Positions 55,250-64,000 of a DNA stretch of 64,000 bases are shown here, piece by piece (within the stretch, counting starts at the first letter, position 1; every line of letters begins with the position of its first letter). Made by a program: the position numbers and the translations under genes. The stretch comes from Cenococcum geophilum 1.58. Its lineage: Eukaryota; Ascomycota; Dothideomycetes; Gloniales; Gloniaceae. The notes beneath the pieces are model-generated. The model was not told where the DNA came from. It ran no database searches and worked only from the letters and a program-made list of their open reading frames with translations. The stretch covers positions 2,195,645 to 2,259,644 of the forward strand of contig KV748190.1 of NCBI GenBank assembly GCA_001692895.1. The letters run 5' to 3'.

Positions 55250-58200
55250 AGGCATTAATAGATAGTGGAGCAATAAGGAACTATATCTCGCTAGTAGCAG
55301 TTAAAAGAATAGGGTTACTACATAGATAGAAGGAACACTCTTATTTATTAGTAACAATTTTAGGAGATCCGATAGCCTATAGAGGAGGCATCATTAATCT
55401 TAAAATAGGACCTATTTAGCTAACCATTAAAGGAAGACTAGTTAAGATGTCTTTTAACATATTACTATTAGGGAATAATAAGGCAGTATTAGAAATGCCT
55501 TAGTTATAGGAATATAATCCAAAAATCGATTAGGTTATAGGTTAGGTCGATATTAAAGATATATAACGCCATAAGATGCGATAATAAACTAAGATAGTAT
55601 AGTACTAAGTTGGAGCGATATATAAAGAGACTAATTAAGGATTAAGCTATGTACCAAAAAGATACTATAAGTATGGCAAGAAACTATGGTTACCTAAGAG
55701 TAAAAAGCTGTTAAAGTATATAGTATAGGACCATAAGATAGAATTAGAACCAAAAATAAGTCTAAGGTTCTTTTCAATCTATAAGCTTACTAAAGAAAAA
55801 GGTAGAGCATTAAAAGAGTTTATCTAAGAGAACTTATAAAAGGGATATATTAGACCATCGCAGTTATTAGCAGGTTATCTAGTACTGTTTATACCAAAAA
55901 AAAATAGCAAACTAAGGCTGTGTATCGACTATAGATAGTTAAACAGCATTACTAGGAAGGATAGGTATCCTTTACCCTTAATTNGNAANATCTAANANAG
56001 NATAGGTAATNCGNAAATCTTTANAAAGATAGATCTAAGATAGGCGTACCATTAGATTAGGATTAAGGAAGGTAATAAATGGAAGGCAGCCTTTAGGTTG
56101 AAGAAAGGACTATATAAACTATTAGTTATATAATTCGGGCTTATAAACGCACTAGCAACGTTCCAGAAGCGTATTAACAATGTATTAAGAGAACACTTGG
56201 ATGAATTTGTTATGGTATACCTTAATAATATTATTATCTACTTAATAAACGAGAAAGAATATGGAGAATACGTTAAATGGGTCTTAAAGAGACTACAAGA
56301 AGAACAAATGCTAGTAGCAATTAAGAAATGCGAGTTCTTCATAAGGAAGACAGATTTCGTCGGATTTATTATTAAACTAGGCTAACTTAGCATAGATCTA
56401 AAAAAGATTAAGGCTATAGTGAATTGGTAAGAACTAGAGAACATTACGCAGTTAAGATTATTCTTAGGGTTTTGCAATTACTGCAGAAGGTTTATAGCGC
56501 AATGGTTAAAAGATATTAAGCTATTTACGCGGTTAATAAAGAAAGAAGAACTATAGGTATGGGGAAAAGAACAATAAGAACTATTTAAAAAAGTTAAGAG
56601 GTTATTTACCTAAGAGCCAGTTCTTAAGATCTATTAACTAGGACTAGAAACGGTCGTAGAAATAGATATATTAGACTTTATACTAGAAGCATACTTTACG
56701 TAAAAGCATCTAGATAGATGGCATCTAGTAGCATACTATAGTTAAAAGATAACACTACTAGAACTAAACTATAACATCTACAATAAGGAGTTATTAGGTA
56801 TAGTTATAGTACTAAAGAAATAGAGAGCATTCTTACAAGGTATAGAGAAACTATTTATAGTTAGGATGGACTATAAGAACCTAATAGGATTTCTAATAAT
56901 AAAGGAACTTAACTAAAGACAGGTTAGATGGGCAGAAATGCTTATAGAATACTATTTTAAGATTTAGTATACTAAGGGTACGGAGAATACACGAGCAGAC
57001 GCTCTAAGTAAAAAGGCTAAACTATAGAATAACAAAAAGCCATTAGGGGCTTTACTACGAAAGGATACAGACGGATTAATTAGGTATAATTATCTAAAGA
57101 TCGCAGCAACTTAAGAGGATAAGTTAAAGAAAGTCTACAAGATACTAGAAAGCTTTTAGGTATAAAGAATTCTAGAAGTATAGCTAGAAGATCTATAGTC
57201 GGATATATATAAAAACTAAAAAGTAAAGTATATCCTAAAAAGCATAGCAGAGTAGTTCGTAGAGGACTTCTATAAGGGACTAACTTAAGGATATAATAGA
57301 GCTATGGGCTTAGTGTTAAAACTCTAGGAGGAGTATATTATTAATAGAATCTAGAGGATAGCTAGGAAGGTTACTAAGGAGTATCTAGATTACTAAAGAA
57401 ATAAACTAATAAGGCATAAGCTATATAGAGGGCTATAACCTATTAAAATACTAGAAAGGCTATAGGAGGTTATATTATAGGACTTTATTATTAAGTTGCT
57501 AAAATTAAAAGACCTTATTACCGGACAAGATTATAACGTAATCTTAGTAATAGTAGATAAGCTTATAAAGTGGGGATACTTTATAGCATGCACAGAAGAA
57601 ATCTTAGCGGAAGATATCGCTAGAATTTATATTAAAGAAGTGTTCGCAAGATATAGAGCACTAAGTAAGATTATATTGGATAGAGATTTAAAATTCGTAG
57701 TAGTATTCTGGGAAGTATTCTTAGCAGAGTAAGGAGTTTAAGCAGTAACTTTTACTGTATATTATCTACAGACAGACGGTTAAACGGAAAGATTAAATTA
57801 GACACTAGAATAGTATCTAAGGCACTATATTAATCACGCATAGAATAATTAGGTATTACTATTACTAGTTATACAGTTTACATATAATACAACACCATAA
57901 GAAAAAATGGGTACGTTACCATTTAAGGCGAATTATAGATATAAGCTAAGAATATTATTATCGCTATGCTAAGTAAAGAAAACAAGTAATAGAGCTAAGT
58001 AAAGAATAAAGGATTTAATAAATCTTTATATAGACCTCATAGAAATAGCTAAGGTGGTACAGTAAAGAATGAAAAAGTACTACGATGCTAAGAGATCTAA
58101 GGGACCAGATCTTAAGGAGGGAGATAAAGTGTAGCTACTATATAAAAATTTCAAGAGTTAACGACTAAGTAAGAAGTTAAACTATGTTAGACTAGGACCT

Positions 58201-58520
58201 TTTAAAATTATATAAAGGATTTCACTAGTTACGTTTAAGTTAAACCTACTAGCTAAAATAAAGATCTACCCTATATAGCATATTGTAATGCTAGAGCTAG
58301 TATACGGGAATATTAAGCTATTAGTTTACGAGGCAGACATATATAGAGGACAGGAAGAAGATAAATGGTAAGTTTTAAGGATTATTAGTTATAAGGATAT
58401 TAACAATAAAACATAGTATAAGGTTAAGTGGATAGGCTATACTAAGACTACCTAGGAGCTACTAGAGAATTTAAAGAATGCTATAGGAAAGGTATAGGAG
58501 TATTAGAAGAGAAAAGGTCA
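55250..58520 (+). pseudogene. element B pol with chromodomain, fossil
   Basis: Protease (ALIDSGAIRNYISLVAVKRI near 55250). Reverse transcriptase (VLFIPKKNSKLRLCIDYR near 55880). Hinge (MLVAIKKCEFFIRKTDFVGF in the open stretch 56197-56385). Integrase (LKDLITGQDYNVILVIVDKL in the open stretch 57496-57732). C-terminal chromodomain near 58400-58500 (YKVKWIGYTKTTxELLENLK). The order marks a Ty3/Gypsy chromovirus. Many breaks. A cluster of ambiguous bases lies at 55984-56026. Confidence 0.9.
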
Positions 58521-59243
58521 GGCAATATTAATAAAGAAGGATTACTAAAGAACGAGCTACCTAAGGGGGACCTAGGAAGAGCGACTGCCGAACTACTTAG
58601 AGTTATTTCCTTTACCACAGAAAGAGAGTTAGTTCTCTTATTACTAAGTTCCTGTAAACCTTGTTCTATAAGTTTCCACTCCTTAAAACAAACCTTTTTA
58701 CGCACCTTCTTAAGACGGATTAACCGAGCGGACGTAGTAAGACGAGAATTAAGGGCACGTTGTTAAGTATTAGCAGCCTCCTTCTTAGCGTTATAAGAAT
58801 AATAAAGTTCCGCCAGAGTAACAGACAGCTTATTATTAAGCTTCGCAGCAGTAGATTAAATACGAGACCCTATAACAAATTACTTAAGGAACTTAAAGAC
58901 TATTAAGAGTTATAGGACGCGCACACTTAGCGTCAGAAGTAGAGTAAACATCGCAAGACGATTAAATATTTGCTTTAGTGCACTCTAAATAAAAGGAAGG
59001 TTGCTAAGATAAAGGACTCGCTAACGTAATATATACTAACCCCTTTTTTAAGCAACAAGAACACGGAGATGGTATTATTTCACTAAGTAATAATATTACA
59101 GCAATAGTGCGAGCACGACGTTGCGCGTGTGAAGAAGAAGAAGCTTTAGGTATTATAAGTAACGATATTAACTAAATTAATTAGACGGATATTACACCTC
59201 TAGTAAACGACTTAGAGATATTAGGTATCTTTAAGGACGAAGA

Positions 59244-59261
59244 TAAAGAGGAGGGAGATGG
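59244..59261 (+). promoter_or_regulatory. polypurine tract of element B
   Basis: AAAGAGGAGGGAGATGG directly precedes the 3' LTR, as expected for the plus-strand primer of LTR elements. Element A has the same tract, reversed, at about 7076-7100. Confidence 0.85.
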
Positions 59262-59683
59262 TATTACGGACGCTTTAAGTACGATATTATAACTACTAGG
59301 AGAAGAGTCGGAAGAGGCTAGTTAGTTAATATAAGTATAGTCTAGAATGGAACCTATGGAACTATATAATAAGGAATAGTAGCCAAAGTTATATAAGGTG
59401 CTATGTAAGGAACGCGAGGAATAAAGGGAACTTACGTACCTTACGTATAAGATATACATTACGTATAAGAAGGATTTTATAGGAGTACGGTTATGTATTT
59501 AAGGACCCTCAGTCCCTACCTAAATAGTTCCTTCCTTATAGTAATTCTCAGAATATAATTGGAGTTAATCTGTTAGGCAACCACTCCACTAGTTATTATT
59601 ACGTTGTTAACTTAATTTGCTTTACCTATATACCTAGTCCAATAATAAACCTACCGTAGTACCTACTACAAGGTTCCGTTACA
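59262..59683 (+). repeat. 3' LTR of element B
   Basis: 422 bp, ends GGTTCCGTTACA, followed by TAAGT. Confidence 0.95.
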
Positions 59684-59688
59684 TAAGT

Positions 59689-62090
59689 ACTTATTATCTT
59701 ATAAATCCTACTTACTAGCAATTAGATATTGTAAAGAAATTAACTAAAATCCTACTAACTTTTTAGCATCTTTAACCGTAGGACATTATATAGCGTTCTT
59801 TAGATGGGTTTTAGATTACTTCCCTTATATATAGAAGAAATCTAGTCTCCACTAGTACTAGAGAGTGCTTAAGATGTTATTTAAAGAATATATAAATAGC
59901 TAGATAAAAGATAATGTAATAAAGGACGTAAATAATATATAGATTCCCTTTATAAAGACTAAAAGCACTATTACTAATATAAGTGCTATAGTATATTAAA
60001 ATCCTAAGGAAGATATATAATCTTAATATATCCATATAGGACAAACTAGTATTATTAGTTAACAACCTTCTTTAAGTGTTACACTACTACTAGGTGCTTA
60101 ACACCTGGGTATATCCTAATAAGAAATAGCGGTTGCTCCTTACTTTATTATTGCTATATACTACCTATACGGGGGCTCGGCTATACTTGCTAGTTAACGC
60201 GGCTATAAAGAGGGTTAATAAGGTTATAGAGAGCGACACAGAAGAGGCTAACCCTTATAATAATATTAATGAACTTAACAATGGATACGAAAGCGCATAT
60301 TTAAATAACGGCGAGAATAATAAGGACAAATCCTCTTATGTAGGCATAGATACGAATAAGTTAAAATTAATACTCTACTAGGATGTTATAATACTTGCAG
60401 TATAAGTTAGGGACTGTATAGTACTAGCTATATTTATTATAATAATCTACAGAAAGGGGGAGGATCGAAAGCCTTAACCGTAAGTATTCCTATTTTATTT
60501 CCCTTTATTTATAGGCTAATAGGTTTATAGAAAAACGTATAAAGTATATTAAAATCCTAACCCTTTCCTTTATCCCATTGCCCTTATAGTTACTATAGGA
60601 CTTTATAATAATGCCTTCGCCGTCTTAAATATATAAGACCCCAAACAGATTCTACATACTCGGGTACCCACTTAAAAACTATACAGAATCTTTAGGTAGA
60701 AGAAAAGTAAACTAAATAAGCCTATATTTTACGAACTAGAATATTATAAAGGCTAAACTTCCACGTCTAAAAAGAGCCCTATACCCCTACGCGCTAAAAC
60801 TTCTTGCCGTTATATAAAGCGACTAGGACGCAATATTGGTCTTAAGTAGCTATTGTCGCAATTATATATCTAACGCGCCACTGGAAATGCTATTAATAGT
60901 ACGCTCTTCCTTATTAGCTTAATTCTACTTATTCTATAGATCTAGGCTAACTTTACCTAAATTTACAGACGTGGTAACTACCGCTAAATAAAACTAGGTT
61001 ATAGGCCATTCTTACAACAGCATATTTTAGTTTTATATTAACTAGCGCGTTAAGTGTGACGTCTAGGCAGCATATTTAGATGAGCCATCCAATAGGGCTT
61101 TAGTAAAGGTTATAGGAAATATAAGCCTAATATTTAACCCGTATACGCTAAAAGGGTTAACTAAAGAGCAGTTATGCGAAGTTATAAATTACCCAAAGAT
61201 AGTTAAGTTGCGTTAGTAGAGAGACAATTTAATAAAGAAAATAAAATAGATATAAAATAGCTTTAAGCCTTTTACTCCTTCTAATAAAGAAGACCTTATT
61301 TAATAGAGAAAAGAAGCAAACGCTACTCTAAATTAAAAGATAAAGTATTTATAAGATAAGGTAGAACGGGTGATTAGAGAAGCGTATTACCTAATAATTT
61401 AAGCGCTGCTAACTAGGCCGCCACTATTACCTACTAGCTAAAGGAGCGGGCCCGTATTATAGAATTACTTAGCAGCCTATATAGAGATCTTGCGGAGCTA
61501 GTGTACCTTAACCAGCGGATCGATTTTATCCGAAATTTTATAAAGTTATGCTTATGTTAAGAGGCTTAATAACAAAATACGCCTTCTAACTCGTTAAAAG
61601 GGATAGCTATAAAGTAGGAAGATTTTATAACGCCTTATTTATTCCCTTTAGAATATAACCCTCACTAGTGCCTATTTTATATAGGTAATAAGCGTTTACC
61701 TTACTAGCAGAGGATTTTCTATTAGAGTTGGCTAGCTAAGATAATAAACTATATTAAGGATAGCTATCTCTATTTATTTGCACTAGATGTAAAAATTCCC
61801 TATAATTATCCAGTATGTAAGAAAAGGCATATAATATTAAATAGCGTTTTACACTTTAAAAGCTATACTTAAACTATTTATAAAGTAAAGCATTAGGTTC
61901 TAAAGATAAATTCTATATAACCTTTCTACCTTTATTACAATAAGTATATTATACTAAGGAAGCTAGAAGAAGAGAGAAGGAAAAGAGGGTTTGATTTTAG
62001 TAGAGTGTAATTTGGCGAGGGTATAATTCTTAGTAAGGGTTGCAATTTTAGTAGGGATTTTTTATAGAAGAATAATCTGTGTCTAGGTGC
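59689..62090 (+). pseudogene. DUF3435 tyrosine-recombinase-like gene (copy 1), main part
   Basis: Strong family features in order. Helical N-terminal region near 59730-59880 (CKEINQNPTNFQHL). QRLLLTLLLLYTTYTGAR at about 60145-60195, the recombinase box with the presumed catalytic Arg in YTGAR. A variable acidic insert near 60220-60370. YRKGEDRKPQPxVFLFYFP near 60450-60510. IALIVTIGLYNNAFAVLNIQ near 60590-60640. RATGNAINS near 60875, the second box. IRNFIKLCLC near 61535. A C2H2-like region near 61680-61880 (GNKRLPYQQRIFY, then YPVCKKRHIILNSVLHFKSY). The family includes Starship captains. Element B split the 5' end. Stops at Gln positions and a few frame changes show RIP decay. An 82-residue stretch at 60133-60381 is still open. 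Confidence 0.85.
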
Positions 62091-62212
62091 GCTGCCTCTT
62101 TAAGTTTAGCGGGGCCCCGATACCCGTTTTATAGGTATTAATCCCTTACTTAGTTAACCGCTGCTTTTAACGTTTATAAAATGCTTTATTACTATATAAT
62201 TACAGCACCTAT

Positions 62213-62301
62213 TGTACCAAACGCGTGCTTACGCGTTCGGTACACCAGGTACGTGTTTATGCGTTTAGTGCACCAACCACTCGCTTACGCGTCTGGTGCA
62301 C
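62213..62301. repeat. triple palindromic unit (TGYACCAAACGCG...)
   Basis: Three consecutive units of about 32 bp, each an imperfect palindrome with outer bases TGTACC/TGCACC and inner CTTACGCG, for example TGTACCAAACGCG...CGCGTTCGGTACA and TGCACCAACCACTCG...GCGTCTGGTGCA. They lie just upstream of the retroelement at the right edge and may belong to its LTR. Confidence 0.75.
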
Positions 62302-62539
62302 TTATAAAGCACTAATTAATTAGGGGGGAGGTGCATTAGTATATAGACCACGTAGTCTGCTTTATACAATCAACAGTTACTATCTAAACAAGTATACAAT
62401 ACTACATGTATTTCGTGCCCGTGGATACAACTTACTCGTGTTATTAAGTTAGTATAAATACTGATTAGTAAGCGCGCACAGATCAGCAATCACTTAATAC
62501 CTCCCCCTAAGCGATACATACGACAGCGACCACCCGTTT

Positions 62540-64000
62540 AGACTCCTAGTACGACCTACTAAAAGGTCGGAAGTCGGGGATTACGGACTTATCTCCAACT
62601 CTATATACTTATTTAAGTCTTAGTACGGTTTACTAGAAGTTATAGACGCGAATATAGACCTATACGGAACCCCTACCCTTAACCTCTTTAAACCTTAAAC
62701 CCCTATTTCTACTACACCCTCTTTTAACACCTCTAATGTCTTTTCAGACCCCTTACGGAGACCCCCTACCCTTCTATAAACCGTTATAGACCTGTTAATT
62801 ACCTTTACGGACCGTTATGGAGACCTCTTACCCTTCTATAAACTACTACGGACCTACTAACCGCCTTTATAGACCCTATAAGACCTCTACTACCCGCCAC
62901 GTATTATATAGTATAGCAGATATTAGCAAGCAAGTTAGCGAAGGTCAAAAGAAGTGGAGATAAGGCGTTGACGTTACGTCTATAAACGACGTTAACAACT
63001 ATATTAGCTTTAAAATCCTTAAATATAGACACTTTAAGCTTATAAATAACGACCTATGGGAGCAATATAAGGAAGACTTTGCGGACTTTACGGAAGCTAT
63101 TTTTAAGGCTTGCAACCCTACTGCTATCTATAACCTACGAACCCTTTTACGTCACTAAGGTGTATAGGTTAAAAGGGATAAACGAGTCACTGTTGCACGG
63201 TCTCTATACGACATACTATATAAAGAGAACTAAACGGAATAGACTAAAGAGTAGATCTTAGATTATATTAAAACCAGCGACCTCTTTACCTCCTTTAAAC
63301 TTAATAGAATCTCTGGCCTTATAGCTAACCTATTTAACTAAATTCGTTCTATAAACCCAAGTGGTATTAGAATTAATCTTACTAGCCAAAGTATACCTAA
63401 TACTTAAGTTACGGACCATAATACCCCCGTAACCCAAATTACGGACTATAATACCCCTATAAACTAAAATACGGACCAAATTACCCCTATTATTTAAGTT
63501 ATAGATCCGTAAGCCATATATCCGTAAGCTATAGATCTATAAGTTATAGATCCGCAACCTACCTAAGTAAAGACCTATGGTAAAGAGCTAGCTAACCTAG
63601 CTAAGCTCTATACCAACAAATCTAAGTATAGCGGTAAAAATAATAACTTTAACTTTAAACTTACTATCTTTACGGACCTCTATCGGAAGGCTAATATTCC
63701 TAAATAGAAATTTAGCTAAGCCTACTCTACTATACTGCGCGGCCTAGCACTTAACCACTACTACACTAACCTTAAGAGCAACCCCCTTAGTGTTCCCTTT
63801 AATAAGCTATGCGAAGCTACGCGTAACTACTTTAAAGAACCGGAATATAAGCGTAATATTCTTACCTAATAGAATACGACTAAGCTATGGACCGTAATTA
63901 ATAAGAACACTAAAAAATTAACTATAAAGTGCCTGTAAATTCTTATTAAAGACCTTCGGCACCTATAGCACGGCCTTAACACTAAGCTTTAAATAGACAA
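62540..64000 (+). pseudogene. retroelement gag, fossil, incomplete at window edge
   Basis: Plus-strand reading gives KILKYRHFKLINNDLWEQYK near 63020, a Pro/Thr-rich linker of short repeats near 63390-63560 (TDHNTPVTQITDYNTP), then a conserved gag-like region from 63600 (LAKLYTNKSKYSG, NNFNFKLTIFTDLYRKANI, LRGLALNHYY, EATRNYFKEPEYKRNIL, LIKDLRHLQHGLN). Such regions are typical of gag proteins in fungal Copia-like elements. It is open only in pieces and runs off the window. Confidence 0.72.

Larger units (their letters stand above)
51670..59683 (+). mobile_element. element B: Ty3/Gypsy chromovirus fossil, same family as A
   Basis: Two 422-bp LTRs (51670-52091, 59262-59683) with a perfect TAAGT target duplication (51665-51669, 59684-59688). 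Length 8014 bp. Plus-strand order: gag about 52137-53250 with a CCHC-like segment about 53135-53195, a long charged spacer to about 55140, protease about 55250-55500, reverse transcriptase about 55820-56500, RNase H about 56640-57000, integrase about 57100-57960, chromodomain about 58350-58500, then about 700 bp of 3' sequence and a polypurine tract at 59244-59261. All parts present in order; broken many times. Uninterrupted, so the best copy here for family classification. Confidence 0.94.
62213..64000 (+). mobile_element. 5' part of another retroelement (LTR-like leader and gag), fossil, cut by window edge
   Basis: After a leader with LTR-like features (about 62300-62500, AATCAACAGTTACTATCTAA and a GATCAGCAATCACTTAATAC stretch) a plus-strand reading becomes gag-like. 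The LTR limits cannot be fixed because its partner lies outside the window. The family is most like fungal Ty1/Copia by the style of gag, but pol is not visible. Several breaks. Confidence 0.65.

Noticed and set aside
1-64000. Intact Starship spanning the window
   Set aside because: No captain at a defined 5' end, no terminal target site and no cargo order could be shown; both DUF3435 genes are decayed and point in opposite directions.

Overview
The window looks like a repeat island of a filamentous ascomycete (Pezizomycotina) that has been through repeat-induced point mutation (RIP). Most of it is very AT- and TA-rich, and coding frames that can still be read are crossed mainly by TAA/TAG where Gln (CAA/CAG) or Trp is expected, the usual C-to-T result of RIP. 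I see no clearly intact host gene, no tRNA or rRNA, no CRISPR array and no bacterial-type operon. Most long open frames are shadows or fragments of decayed elements. No species can be named from the sequence alone.

Layout. 1-560: end of a decayed ankyrin-repeat gene (+). About 950-4640: decayed DUF3435 tyrosine-recombinase-like gene with a C-terminal zinc-finger region (-). 4787-5094: small candidate inverted-repeat element holding a 10-bp minisatellite. 5095-6652: unassigned coding-like sequence. 6653-23259: Ty3/Gypsy chromovirus A (-, TSD GTAAA), split by chromovirus C (11196-19784, -, TSD TTAAT). C itself carries an 855-bp palindromic TA-flanked MITE (11831-12685) and a 763-bp PIF/Harbinger-like MITE (14936-15698, TSD TAA). 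23311-25556 and 37939-about 38800: two halves of a long unrecognised gene (+), split by chromovirus D (25557-37933, -, TSD CGTAT). D is split by E (28625-34813, +, TSD TATAC), a sister copy in opposite orientation.

38800-44190: unassigned sequence, a 243-bp MITE-like element, a 12-bp minisatellite interrupted by a Fot1/pogo DNA transposon (40550-42379) with perfect 53-bp inverted repeats, then a 20-bp minisatellite, a GGTA/GGCA-type tract and a 30-bp minisatellite. 44191-about 49735: non-LTR retrotransposon of the Tad1/I type (-) ending in an (ATT)n tail. About 49760-50930: RecQ-like helicase remnant (-), facing away across a less mutated spacer from a second DUF3435 gene (+), which chromovirus B (51670-59683, TSD TAAGT) has split. 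From about 62200 to the edge: start of another retroelement with a recognisable gag.

Nothing here works as a pathway. The value lies in the insertion order readable from exact target-site duplications, in two DUF3435 recombinase fossils (the family that includes Starship captains), in an unrecognised gene of roughly a thousand codons, and in conserved non-coding motifs and small inverted-repeat elements that RIP has spared. LTR-element part boundaries are approximate. LTR ends and TSDs were read base by base.
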